This document shows, piece by piece, positions 10,090-42,999 of a stretch of 64,000 nt of DNA; the first letter of the stretch is position 1, and each line of letters opens with the position of its first letter. Position numbers and translations under genes: made by a program. Source of the stretch: Strigops habroptila (Eukaryota > Chordata > Aves > Psittaciformes > Psittacidae); assembly GCF_004027225.2 (NCBI RefSeq), contig NC_044279.2, positions 51,422,744 through 51,486,743 of the forward strand, given 5' to 3'. The notes under the pieces are model-generated. The model worked only from the letters and a program-made list of their open reading frames with translations. It did not search any database and was not told the origin of the DNA.

Positions 10090-12980
10090 TGAGTCTTGCT
10101 GATACCTTGGGCAGCTATTGTGCTACGAGTGGCCCAGTTTATATGGAAGCACATGAAGCTGGGCCTGTTGCCAGAAAGGAGGAGTGGAAACTGACTGTTC
10201 TATATCCAATTTAATACGTAAGAAAGATCAACACTTTACATAATATGCCCTGGCACCCTGCCTCAGTGAAACCATACTAGGCCATGCCATATACATCTTA
10301 AAACATTTTAATTTTTTGTACTGCAGAACCAAAAAAAACCAACAAAGCGTGTACCTCCCACCCAGTACTCCTCAGAGTGAGTGATGCTGGCTCTTCTCAC
10401 CAGGGAAAAGAGGCTCTTCTGACTAACTTGCCTTTGTGTTGAAATGAACCCTGACTATAGCATCCTATTATCTGGTACGATGGTTATTGGCAAGTTTGTT
10501 GGAAATGGGCTGGTGAGTCTTACAGCCATGGTTTATCAGAGGAACCTGCTGTGGCACATGAAAATGGGGACTGTAGTGGAATAGCAGAATAAGAAAAATG
10601 CCTTTGCACGCAGTATGCCTTGGTGGGAGTGAGTGGAAAGAGAAAAGGCATCATCTGTTGCCCTGCTTAAGACCTTTAAGTGTAATGATATGAAAAACAG
10701 AAAGCCTTTGTTGGTTTCCAGCCGGTTCTGACAGGAAGTGCCTTGTGCATTTCATCTCCAATTTGTTCAGTTGCATAAGCCACTATAAAACATAGTCCAG
10801 GTCTGTGGGTTTTGAAGGACGTGGTACTTTATTCCTATTTACTTGCTAGGAAAGCCTAGAAAAGCCCATTTGTATTAGTCTGCTGAGACAAGTGCTTGCA
10901 GAACAGATAAATAACAGAGAAGAAGCGATATCTAATCTCATCTTCAGGGACAAAGCTTAAACAGATCAGATTGCATATAGATTGCTTGAATCCCAGGTTA
11001 GGTTGTTGACAGTACTGCTGTAGACAGCAAGTATATTTGTGGTTTGTTTTGTGAATTATGTTAATACGATGCCAACATTTTAAATTTTCTCTGCTCCAGA
11101 GAGGCCCAAGACACTATTCTGGGGGAACTAGACAGGGCTGAGGGATATGGCAATGCAAAGGACAGGACAGGGATATAAAAACTGAGGAACTTCAGCCAAT
11201 CTGTGGAGACCACCAAAGACAGAGTTAATGATACAGGGGGGAGGGAAAGGGGGAAAGGAATCTGCATGACTGCATTAGGGTGTTTTGCAGAGCTGCTGTC
11301 ATGAGAAATATTCACTGTTGCTACTTCTCCATTCTTTTAAGCAGAAAACCCCTCTCTCACACTGGGGAGAGTGTGAGATTAGGGGATGCAACTGAGACAC
11401 TGCTGGAACACATGTCGGAGGATTACAAGGAGTGATTGTTTAGCTGTGTGACAAAGATTAGAACTGCATGGTTTCTTCAATAGAGCAGGATGTGGTGTTT
11501 GCATGCCACTGCTGAGGGGCGTGGGAGAGATCCAGGAGCAGGAAGATAACACACATTGACAGTGAGCAACATGCCAAAGAAGATTATATAACTATAGATG
11601 ACCTGAGTAGAGGAAAGAAGATAAAAACTGCTTACTTTAAAAATATAAGTGCTTATACAGGAGCCAAATATGAAAAGAAAGAGGAGAGTCAGAACCACAG
11701 AGTGCAACGGCACCGCTAGGGTCTGCCTCAGGCAGCAGAAATATTCATAGAAAGAAGGGGAAAGCAGTGATGCTTCACTGAGTTTTCTCTTTAGGAATTA
11801 TGATGATGTACCACAAACTCGAGAAGAAGAATGAAAATGCTATGCCAAGTATTCTTTTGAAATGATCCTGAAGGCTCCAGTGCTGGTATCTTTTGCTGGC
11901 AGCACACACATCCCTGACACACAGACAACTCCAAGTCCTATGTCTCCCCAGCGCAACAACTCCCTGTTGCAGTGCAGGGTAGGAAGCGCGAGATTCCTGT
12001 TATAACCAGTTGAAGCAACATATGTATTTCATGTTACAGTATTTGAGCTTCTGTTGAAGTTATTTAACATCTTTGCTTGTTCCTTTAGGTCAATTTTTAG
12101 CAAAATACTCAATAAAAAAGAAAAAAAATAAAAATCACAGATTCTCGCTTTGGAAATGGGGAAAGAAATGCAACCTGCAGCTCAAAGACCAAAGTCTGTT
12201 GAAAGTGGATATCCAGTCAAAAGGATTTATTTAGGTTGCCATCATGATCAGTGGCAGAGGAAGCCTAGACTAACTTAGATCAAACAACTGTTTCGGAATA
12301 AATCCAAAATGCAGCATTTCTATACCCTTTAAATGCCTTCGCATTTGTTAGTATAAAGCTAGTCACTCATTTCAAAACATTCAGTTTTGAACTTAGTGTG
12401 AAAAACATCTTGCTGAAGATTAGCTGTAAGACTTTTAGGGAATAATTAAATTTGAGAATAATGCATAGATATATAGAAGTCTAAACAAATACAGGTGCAT
12501 CCCTATACATGAGTTGTCAGTGGAGCCCTGAATTAGGAGACATAATTCACTTGTCCACACATAGGTGTCTGTATTTGAGATGCCTTCTTGTGTTTCACCT
12601 GCTGCTCCAGGAGGGTACAGTTTTCCTGCTGTACCTGTCTCATCTCTGTCAGCTCTGTGTGGATATCCTCAGTCACTAGGCCATCTAAAATAGCTGTTCA
12701 TACATATGTTAAGAGTTAGGATCCCCATGGTTTCGCCTGGGCTCTGGCAGTGACTGTACATTTGACTCAGAGCAAATATACTTAAGGCAGCCTCCTAGCA
12801 GGGGTGGTAAAATGCAGTTATTGCAAAGTTAATTCAGATCCAGAAAGGCAGCAGGGCTAGGAGTATGCTCTATCATTATCTTTTTACAGACAATGTTTTC
12901 TTAATGAGGTTTCAAAGACAGAAGAGGTACAACAGCTTGTTCACTGAGGCTTTGTGTTTGCACAGCTTTATTTCTTAAAG
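10090..12980. other. Unannotated stretch between the MOXD2-like remnant and CR1
   Basis: I see no supported gene. A leader-like minus-strand block at 11713-11636 (PLHSVVLTLLFLFIFGSC before a GTAAGC) lacks an ATG and any following domain, so it is not called. Confidence 0.5.
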
Positions 12981-12982
12981 AT

Positions 12983-13820
12983 TTGCGTCTGACATCCTGT
13001 ATTGAGAGGAAGCTGGGCTGCTTGCCCCAGGCCCAAACTGCACAGGGGCTGCAAACGTCTAGCACTGCTCATATAGGAAAGAAGGAGAGCAGCAACCCAG
13101 GAAGCTGGGAATTAGTCACGAGAAAAACAAACAAAAAAAGGAGGAAGAGGACAATTAACGACAAGGGGCTTCCTCCTAAATCTGATGTCCCCACCCAGAA
13201 CCGCTTCGCGGTTCTGCAGGGGGCTAATGAGAAAGCACCCACCACACCTAATGAGCACCCTGCTGATGCACCAGTAAAGAGGATCGCTACTGGTGCCTCC
13301 AGGAAAAAGAGGAGGGTCATAGTAGTAGGGGACTCTGCTTTGAAAGGCACAGAGGCGCTCATCTGCTGGCCTGATCCAGTCTCGAGGGAGGTGTGTTGCC
13401 TGCCGGGGGCTCGAATCAGGGATGTTGCTGAGAGGCTGCCTGCTCTAGTAAGTCCTGCTGACTATTACCCCCTCCTAGTGGTCCATGTGGGTGCTAGAGA
13501 TATAGATAGAAGTAAGCCTGGAAAACATTAAGAAGGACTACAGAGCCCTGGGAGAGGTGGTTAGGGGCTCTGGAGCTCAGATAGTTTTTTCATCGATTCT
13601 CCAGGGCAAAGGGGAGGACCTTAAAAAGGCTAGGCGCGTTTGGCAGGTTAATAAATGGTTAGAAAGCTGGTGCCATAGTCAGGGGTTTGGCTATTTAGAA
13701 CATGGGGCTCCATTTGGGCGGCCAGATCTACTGGAGGCTGGTGGAGCTGGTCTGACAAAGAAGGGGAAGAGCTGTTTTGGTAGGAGGCTTGCCAGGCTGG
13801 TCAGGAAAGCTTTAAACTAG
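12983..13820 (+). pseudogene. CR1 ORF1 remnant with SGNH/esterase-like domain
   Basis: The first part (12983-13531) has a basic Lys/Arg-rich segment (RKTNKKRRKRT), then VIVVGDSALKG, the GDS block of the SGNH esterase-like domain known in CR1 ORF1 proteins, then REVCCLPGARIRDVAERLP. Near 13515 the frame shifts, and the rest (13557-13820) continues as GSGAQIVFSSILQGKG and ends KALN. ORF1 proteins bind RNA and act as LINE chaperones. The frameshift makes this copy defective. Confidence 0.85.
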
Positions 13821-13984
13821 ATGTGTTGGGGGAGGGGAGCATTGATCCATCCCAACATTCCTGGTCAGTTGCCAGCACCTGTAATAAGTGCTTGGAGTGA
13901 TGTAGAGATGTTCCAGCTGCCCCAGCCATTGAGTCGGCTCCATTTGGAGCTCGGCTAAGGTGCCTCTATACAAACGCCCCTAGT

Positions 13985-16728
13985 ATGGGGAACAAGCAAG
14001 AGGAATTAGAGATGTGTGCAAGGCTACGGGAATATGATGTCATTGGTATCACAGAAACATGGTGGGATGGCTCCTATGACTGGAATGTCGGAATGGAAGG
14101 TTACAGGCTGTTTAGAAAAGACAGGCCAGGCAGACGGGGAGGGGGTGTTGCTATCTATGTCAGTGATAGGCTAGAGAGTATGGAACTCTGTCTGGGGATG
14201 GGTGATGAGGTAACAGAGTGTTTGTAGGTCAGGATCAAAGGGAAAACAGCAACGGGGGACATTACGGTGGGGATCTGTTACAGGCTACCTGATCAAGAGG
14301 ACTCTGTGGATGAAGCGCTCTACAGACAGATAGGAGCAGCCTCACGCTCGCAGGCCCTGGTCCTCATGGGGGACTTCAACTATCCTGACATCTGCTGGAG
14401 GGACGGTACGGCCCGGCACAAGCAATCCAGGAGGTTCCTCGATTGTGTGGAAGACAACTTCCTCTTTCAAGCAGTAGAGGAGCCGACGAGGAGAGGTGCC
14501 ATGCTGGACCTTGTGCTCACCAGCAGGGAGGGACTGGTTGGAAATGTGACGCTCCAGGGCAGCCTTGGCTCTAGTGATCACGAGATGGTTGAGTTTGAGA
14601 TCCTCAGGACGGTGAGAAGAGCGTGCAGCAAGCTCACTGCCCTGGACTTCAAGAAAGCAGACTTTGGCCTCTTCAGGAACCTCCTTAGTAAGGTTTCATG
14701 GGATACAGTCCTAGAGGGCAGGGGGGCCCAAGACTGCTGGTCGGTATTCAAGGATCACCTGCTACGTGCTCAAGAGTGTTGCATCCCGACTAGAAGAAAG
14801 TGCAGCAGGAGGGCCAGGAGACCTCCATGGATGGACAAGGAGCTGCTGCGGAAACTTAGAGGGAAAAAAGAAGCTTATAGAAGGTGGAAGCAAGGACAGG
14901 CGGCCTGGGAAGAATATAGGAGCATTGCCCGAGAAGCTAGGGACCAGGTTAGGAAAGCTAAGGCCCAGCTAGAATTAAGTTTGGCAAGGGATGTAAAAGA
15001 TAACAGGAAAGGATTCTATAGATACGTAGCAAATAAAAGACAGACTAGGGACAATGTGGGCCCTCTCCAGAAGCTATCAGGAGAACTGGCTACCATGGAT
15101 TTGGAGAAGACTGAGGTTCTTAATGACTTCTTTGCCTCAGTCTTCACCAGCAAATGCTCTGACCACACAACCCAAGTCTTGGAAAGCAAATGCAGGGACT
15201 GTGAGAACGAAGACCTTAGGCCCACTGTAGGAGAGGATCAGGTTCGAGACCATCTTAAGAACCTGAACGTGCACAAGTCCATGGGACCTGATGAAATCCA
15301 TCCACGGGTCCTGAAGGAGCTGGCGAATGAAGTTGCTAAGCCACTGTCCATCATATTCGAAAAATCCTGGCAGTCAGGTGAAGTTCCCGATGACTGGAAG
15401 AAGGGTAATATAACCCCCATTTTCAAGAAGGGGAAGGTGGAAGACCCGGGGAACTACAGACCAGTCAGTCTCACCTCTGTGCCTGGCAAAATCTTGGAAC
15501 AGTTTCTCCTGGAAAACATGCTAAGGCACATGAAAAACAACGAGGTGGTTGGTGACAGCCAACATGGCTTCACTAAGGGGAAATCCTGCCTGACCAATTT
15601 GGTGGCTTCTATGATGGAGCCACGGAACTGATGGACAGCGGCAGAGCAGTTGACGTCATCTACCTGGACTTGTGCAAAGCGTTCGACACTGTCCCGCACG
15701 ACATCCTTGTCTCTAAATTGGAGAGACATAAATTTGATAGATGGACCACTCGGTGGATAAGAAACTGGCTCGATGGCCGCATGCAAAGAGTTGTGGTAAA
15801 TGGCTCGATGTCCAGTTGGAAACCCGTAACGAGTGGTGTCCCTCAGGGATCGGTGTTGGGACCGGTCCTGTTCAACATCTTTGTCGGCGACATGGACAGT
15901 GGGATTGAGTGCGCCCTCAGCAAGTTTGCCGACGACACCAAGCTGTGTGGTTCGGTTGATACGCTGGAGGGAAGGGATGCCATCCAGAGGGACCTTGACA
16001 CGCTTGTGAGGTGGGCCGATGACAATCTTATGAAGTTTAACCAAGCCAAGTGTAAGGTCCTACACCTGGGTCGGGGCAATCCCAGGCACTGCTACAGGCT
16101 GGGCAGAGAAGAGATTCAGAGCAGCCCTGCAGAAAAGGACTTGGGGGTGTTGGTTGACGAGAAGCTTAACATGAGTCGGCAGTGTGCGCTTGCAGCCCAG
16201 AAAGCCAACCGTATCCTGGGCTGCATCAAAAGAAGCGTGACCAGCAGGTCGAAGGAGGTGATCCTGCCCCTCTACTCTGCTCTCGTGAGACCTCACATGG
16301 AGTACTGCGTACAGTTCTGGTGTCCTCAACATAAAAAGGACATGGAGCTGTTGGAGCGAGTCCAGAGGAGGGCCACGAGGATGATAAGAGGGCTGGAGCA
16401 CCTCCCGTATGAAGACAGGCTGAGAGAGTTGGGGCTGTTCAGCCTGGAGAAGAGAAGGCTGCGTGGTGACCTCATAGCAGCCTTCCAGTATCTGAAGGGG
16501 GTCTACAAGGATGCTGGGGAGGGACTCTTCCTTAGGGACTGTAGTGGTAGGACAAGGGGTAATGGGTTCAAACTTAAACAGGGGAAGTTTAGACTAGATA
16601 TAAGGAAGAAGTTCTTTACAGTGAGGGTGGTGAAGCACTGGAATGGGTTGCCCAGGGAGGTTGTGGATGCTCCATCCCTGGCGGTGTTCAAGGCCAGGTT
16701 GGACAGAGCCTTGAACCACGTGGTTTAG
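13985..16728 (+). pseudogene. CR1 ORF2 remnant: APE endonuclease and reverse transcriptase
   Basis: The endonuclease part shows ITETWWDG (catalytic Glu), [20 protein letters not shown] and [11 protein letters not shown] (catalytic Asp-His). The reverse transcriptase shows [59 protein letters not shown] and the active-site FADD at 15925-15936. An in-frame TAG sits at 14225-14227 inside the endonuclease. A one-base shift near 15605-15612 moves the rest of the RT into another frame, giving a premature stop at 15629-15631. Both lesions prevent a full product. Confidence 0.92.
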
Positions 16729-16789
16729 GGCAAGATGTCCCTGCCCATGGCAGGGGGGTTGGAACTAGATGATCTTAAGGTCCTTTCCA

Positions 16790-16820
16790 ACCCTTATGAT
16801 TCTATGATTCTATGATTCTA
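16790..16820 (+). repeat. CR1 3' terminal octamer repeat
   Basis: Tandem TTATGATTCTATGATTCT units end the CR1. Such 3' octamer repeats are characteristic of CR1 and are used in target-primed integration. Confidence 0.9.
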
Positions 16821-17365
16821 AATACCCACTGTTGTAACAGTACTGGTTCCAGCAACTTCTCTTGAACACAATGATTTCCCAGCACTCCTCCATACCATGA
16901 TGCCCCTTCTAGCCTTATACCCTAAATCAGTTACCTCTGCTGTAAAATACCCAGCTCTTTCTATGTCCCAAATTCCCTAATGGCTTTTATTTGGCCCAGT
17001 TCCTGGTCAAGGGGCAGCACATCCTTATGGTGATGCAGAAACATGCATATGCTTCCTGGGCAGCCAGTGCTTTCATGTTGCTCAGTGGGCCAGCAGAACT
17101 GACCATAACCACATTCTCCTGCCTTTCCATTACTCGTAACATTAATGGGTTCTCAATCCTCTGCTAACCGTAGCATACAGAAGCAAGTACTTCTGAGAAC
17201 ACTGTTCCTCTGCCTACCTCAGCTAATATCTGTTAATAAGTTGAAGAGCTAACGGGGGAAGAGGACACTAACTGGAAGACAGGCAGATCAGTGTATGAAG
17301 ATAGATAGACAAGAAAGCAGCCACCTCATTTTCTTGGCAAACGTGGTTAAAAAATGACACTACAT

Positions 17366-17588
17366 CATACTTTAGGAAGAAGTTCTTTCCTGTGAGGGTT
17401 GTGAGACACTGGCACAAGGTGTCCAGAGAAGTTGTGTCTGCCCCATTCCTGGCAGTGTTCCAGGCCAGGTTGGACGGGGCTTGGAGCAACCTGGTCTAGT
17501 GGAAGGTGTCCCTGCCCGTGGCAGAGGGTTGGAACTGGATGAGCTTTAAGGTCCCTTCCAACCCAAACCATTCTTTGATTCTATAATA
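17366..17588 (+). mobile_element. CR1 3' fragment
   Basis: AGGAAGAAGTTCTTTCCTGT through CCTGGCAGTGTTCCAGGCCA and GGAACTGGATGAGCTTTAAG to an eroded octamer tail (TTCTTTGATTCTATAA). It is a separate copy about 550 bases after the long CR1 and in the same orientation. Confidence 0.92.
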
Positions 17589-17589
17589 G

Positions 17590-20040
17590 GAACAAAACGT
17601 GAGGCATGGTTTGGGCTTTTCAATTAAGTAAATTGATCACTCCATGCTCCTTTTTCCTATGAGTCCGCGCCGTTACCATCTGCAGGTGGCTCAAGCAGAG
17701 CAGGAGTCAAAGGATTCTTCTCAACCTTCTTTGACGGTTGTCCTTTTACGGCGCATAGATGAATATGCTATGTGGATCTGATGGATCTCCTTGTTTCTGC
17801 AGAGGAATGTGAAAGCAGTGATGACATCTGAGGGATAGATCTTTCTGCTAAGTAATTTCGATTTATTTCTGTCATGTTTGAAAAAAAATCAACACTTATC
17901 TGAAAGAGCCCTTATTAGGAAAGATTTTGAGACAGAAATCATTGTGGAGGCTGAAGGAACTAAAAAAACCACCAGCAGGTCAGCAAGGAGGAGAAGACAG
18001 GAAAAACATGGCAGCCAGCTACAGTGAAATGCCATCTGTCTGTCTTCTGTGAATAGAAGGATAATCTAACTGAACTGCAGCCTCAGGTGGCTTTGTCACT
18101 TTTCCCTCAACATTGAATGCCTTGAAAAACCCAGCAGCATATGCCATGAGAAGTAATATGATGCTGCTTACTACAAAAAGCTATTGAAATGTATTAATTG
18201 TGAACAAAATGTGACTCCAGCACACAAGCCCATACATCAAATGAGGTTTACAGCTTCATTAAGACTAAGCAATACTATCAACAGCAACCTAGTATAATCG
18301 ACCCCAAACTTTGCCTCTGAGATAAAGCAGACAAATACACAAATGCTCAATTCTAAGACAGGTATTTTAACTTGGAGCAGCCTAAGCAGTCAAGTGAATG
18401 TACCACAACAGAGAAGGAGAATGAGCAGCAACTGAATCAAAACAGTACAAATTATAGTTGCAAGGGTATAAGAATATGGCTTTTTATATTATTTGATATC
18501 AGGATAAGTATTTTTGCTGTTCTTAGCCCACATTGAACCCTTGTACTTAAACATAAATCCTTTGTTTCTTATAATCTTCTGTGTTACTTGTAAACAAACC
18601 GCAAAAGTATTTTCCAAATATCTGCAAAAACCTATCTGAATATTCCTTAAAACTGCTGATGAGTTTGACTCTTTCATTCAGCTCTGACCAGGGGTGGAAA
18701 TCCTTCTCTGTGAAGCATGAGAAGGGCTTGGCCCACATTTTACAACATGCTCACTCACCCTGGGTATTCTGTTCCATCACCTAAATGCAGTGCATAACAG
18801 AACTCACTTCTCCTAGTACATCATTCTGATGATGAATGGGAGCATTTTATAGTCTCTCAGCTTCAAAGGAGTCTCTCTGACGCCAGAGATACAGACAATT
18901 CTGATGCTGCAAGTTGTCCTGCTTGTCAGTAATGTCTGCATCACAGTAGGGTGATATTTGTCCACCAAAATACCCTTATAATTCACTGCTCAATTACACT
19001 CAGTAATGGTCTACTGCCCTCCTTGGGTCACTCATTTCCAGGTGTTTCTTCATGAGTCCTAGGATTTGCCTGAAGCCAAGGGAATTCTTGTGCTGCATTG
19101 TGCAGCCCATTTTCTCTGAGGTGACTGTTACCATCAACTTTCTATTCAGTAGGAGAACACACTTGCTGTAGGCCTTCTGTTGTGCCGTCACCTCTGTACC
19201 CTCTCAGATGGCTTGTTTACTCACTATTACATTAGAACTGTGTGAGGACCATTTTCATACCCTTTGGGCTTTCCTTTTGCACAAAGAGCCTGTGGAGTTT
19301 GCTGTTATGGTGACTTAACACATATGAACACTTGTTTCTCTTGGGACTACCGCAATATCACTGCTACAGTAACAGCTGCATTTTGTAGGACAATTTCCTC
19401 ATTATTTCCTTCTAAACTGCGGTATCATCCATAAGCCACAGTAAAACGTAAGTGCCACATGAGGTGGATGCTTTACAAATGCAGTGAAAAGACAGTCTAT
19501 TGTCCAAAGAGCTAAACGTTTAAATTAATTAAACGTATGAAACATCGAGGTCATACAAATCTGGGGGTTTTTTCAGAGTTCAGTTAAATTTCCCATGGAG
19601 GACAATTTTCTTGAATTGAAACAGCTTGCTTTAATCCATCCTTCTGTTGCTATGAATACTGAGTGGAGGCTCTGCAGCAATGGGCCCAGAATACCACTCT
19701 TTTTTGCTGCTGCTAAAGAGCTAAAGAACATAATTTGCATTTCTAAATGCTTCTTCTGCTAAGAAGGTGTGACAACAGTTTCCATCTAGTGCTTCACTAT
19801 AAAGAAGAGGGAGATAGAGGAGGAAAGTGAAGATGCTATGTTTGATTTATCTTCTTTTTCTTTTATACAGAAGTAAATCCAGTAATTCTATCCATGAATT
19901 ATTGCTGACTTATGCTGAAGTAAGTGAAAGGATTCAGATTCTTCAGTCAATGCATTCTTTCATTTAGATCCAGGAAACCTAAAATTCAAAAGTCTGTTAT
20001 AACATCAAGAATAAGCCACTCTCCACCTCTACAGTCTCCA
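17590..20040. other. Unannotated stretch downstream of DYRK4
   Basis: No recognised gene or repeat. A block at about 18660-19400 is somewhat richer in G+C and in partly open minus-strand frames (for example 19191-19000) than its surroundings. It could be an old pseudogene or unrecognised repeat, but I could not identify it. Confidence 0.4.
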
Positions 20041-20041
20041 T

Positions 20042-20047
20042 TTTATT
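20042..20047 (-). promoter_or_regulatory. DYRK4: Candidate DYRK4 polyadenylation signal AATAAA
   Basis: The plus strand reads TTTATT, which is AATAAA on the minus strand, about 235 bases past the DYRK4 stop codon. It is the nearest canonical hexamer I noticed in the right orientation, so the 3' UTR would be about 250 bases. This is inferred from position only. Confidence 0.45.
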
Positions 20048-20278
20048 GCTGCTGGTTGTGAAGAATCTCTGATCACAAGGATGTAGATAAGAAAAAGGAA
20101 CGGTTTTCAAATTCCGTTTTGTTTGCCTGGACTATTTTAGGGTAAAATGACCATTAAATATACTTACAATGTGCACAGCCCATGTACAGACAGATACAGC
20201 TTATATTCCTGAGTACAAATAATACCTACAAAATATAACAGGTATGCAACTGAACTAGTCATCACTTGTGTGGTGTTA

Positions 20279-40925
<20,647 letters not shown>

Positions 40926-42423
40926 CTGCAAATGTGAAATGATGCTTTAATAAAAATGGTTCTGGAAAATAAAAATAATCCTGAAATCTCTATATGGTTT
41001 TTATGTTTCTTTTCTTTGTGGCAATGTCTGTGCCAACACACTATATGAGAGAGGACCACAAAAGCTACTGAAAACACACTTCCTCTCCCAAACAGCTGTT
41101 TTGTGGGCAGGTGCAGAGCCAGCTTGCTTTGCCTATTATGCCTCTCAGCATGCTTCATATGCCCATGTGGTCAGCGGAGGGAAAAGGGGGGCCTTTTGCC
41201 TTCCCTAAATATGTGATCAAAACCCAACAGTGAGCCTGGTTGCAAGGACAGCTTTAAACTGCCTCACAAGGTAGACTGCGAGTCCATCCATTGTTAAGAG
41301 CAGCACTAAACTGATTCAACTTGTGGTACAGATTTTATGAAAACACAAATCAATGTTGAAATTTACTGAGATATGGAAAAAAAACCCATTGGTTCCAATG
41401 GACAGGTAATATTAGCAATAAATACAAAGAATAAAAAAAGAAACATGGGTAAAGTGCTAAGCAGCTTGTCATTTTTAAGATTTTGGTGGTGGTTTCAGCA
41501 GGTTTTTTCTAAATATTAACATGATAAGTAGCACTTTCTGTCCAAGAACAGACTATAGTGAATTGCAGAAATCTTTAGATACTGAGAACTCCGTGGCTAT
41601 CACAGCTTGGAGCTCTGCTTTCTAGGCTGCAGTGAACCCCACCGGGTTTGGTCAAAAGCGCTCCCTTGTCCCTGGGCTTTGAGATACAATGTCATTCCAC
41701 TCACAGTCAAAAAATCATCTTTATCCAAGTAGACACATCACTTCCTTTATAGAAGTTCAAAAGCTGTAGAACAACAATATTTTCTCTAGGAGTGGAGGAA
41801 CCTGGAGCGAGGAACTTCGGTTTCAAAATAAGAAATCTGCAGCCAAAATTATCTTACATATGTGAGTTGCAGATTAAAAATACTTAAATAAAGCAGCATG
41901 GTATTTTTCTTCATCTGTTTTACATCCAGGGCTTCCATGGCCTGTACCTGTCACATAGTCTTAAATGGGCACATTACTTGATGATGTCTTTGTTCTTTGC
42001 AATGACTTTTAGTCTATCCAGTGCCAGTATCGGTGCCAGGGGATCACTTTTTAAAAGCCTTTCTCATGGACTTCAGTTAGTCCACAGAAAATATGCCTAC
42101 ATACTGGAGGAGTATGCTTAATGTATTTTGTACTGGCTAGTGCCATAAAATATCTGCCATGGTGCAGCCTAGCCACACTGAAAGGGCCTCTGACCGAGCT
42201 GAAAGTAGAAGGGACAATTCAGATTACAATGCTTCATCTGTGCCAATAAACTGCATACATATATATATATAGGAGCTGTAGTGGGTGAGGGATGCTTATG
42301 TACAAACTGATCCATACATGTATAGTGATTTCAATATATCCAGAACACATCAGCATTGCTACAAAGGTGCAGATCAAGCTGAAGATATGTACAATGGCTC
42401 TGACACATCCTGCTCTGTTAACA

Positions 42424-42510
42424 TGGAATAGCTGCTCAGAGAGGCTATGGGTTCTCCATCCTTGGAGATGAGGCTAGATTAGAGACCTCCAGCAGATACT
42501 TCCTAAGTAA
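42424..42510 (+). mobile_element. Eroded CR1 3' fragment
   Basis: ATGGAATAGCTGCTCAGAGA, then CTCCATCCTTGGAGATGAGG and AGACCTCCAGCAGATACTTC follow the CR1 3' UTR order with strong divergence. Confidence 0.55.
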
Positions 42511-42542
42511 ATATGAAGAGAAAACCCTATGTACAAATCTAC

Positions 42543-42656
42543 CTGATCACATGAAGGAAATGCTGCCCTTTGACATGCAGGTTCAACTGTCTCACTGTCA
42601 ACCATGAAGACACCACTAAAGCTGGGCAGACCAACTAGAAACTGCCTGTTGGACAA
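42543..42656 (-). CDS. Candidate upstream DYRK4 exon (tentative)
   Basis: Acceptor AGCTGCACAG has a poor pyrimidine tract; the donor is GTAGAT. The block is open for 38 codons, phase 0 on both sides, and would join in frame to the exon at 40925. It reads LSNRQFLVGLPSFSGVFMV and then a Glu/Pro/Cys-containing stretch ending SCDQ. An in-frame ATG occurs at FMV. No motif is recognised, so this could be a chance open block. Confidence 0.33.
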
Positions 42657-42999
42657 CTGTGCAGCTAGTGTCCATGGCAGGTATTTTTCTTTTCATTTGA
42701 AAAGTTGTGAGGAAAAAACCCCCACAAGTAAGTCCTTCTGCAAGCTTAAAGGGTAAACTTCAGATTCAGAACAAGCTGAAAGCAACAGCCTGGGTTTACC
42801 CTTATTATGTTAATTGGGTACAGTTTGCAAGGAAAGATCACGGATATCTGTGGAGCAGAGAAGAATATCAGGAAAGGAAAAGGCACTAGGACCTGTCTTT
42901 GCAGGACATAGTAATTCCCATATTTGGAACAGGAGATCTGATGGGCAGGGGTAAGGGATTTATGTGCTGTAAATCCAGTACATCTCCAGAACCACCACA

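Larger units (their letters stand above)
12985..16820 (+). mobile_element. Near full-length CR1 LINE
   Basis: A plus-strand non-LTR retrotransposon of about 3.8 kb: ORF1 remains at 12983-13820, a spacer, ORF2 remains (endonuclease plus reverse transcriptase) at 13985-16728, a short 3' UTR containing the common CR1 sequence GGAACTAGATGATCTTAAGG, and a tail of about three ATTCTATG octamers at 16797-16819. CR1 copies are usually strongly 5'-truncated, so this length is unusual. Only a few lesions break the ORFs, which suggests a fairly recent insertion. The exact 5' boundary is uncertain. Confidence 0.93.

Noticed and set aside
11000-11030. A sequence resembling AVY...YC of an Ig variable domain on the minus strand
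   Set aside because: It needs a 5-base insertion to fit, and no other Ig framework residues were found around it.
11636-11713. Leader-peptide-like block before a GTAAGC donor on the minus strand
   Set aside because: It has no ATG and no following Ig or lectin exon, so it could be chance.
15454-16044. 196-codon minus-strand open frame
   Set aside because: It is the antisense shadow of the CR1 reverse transcriptase.
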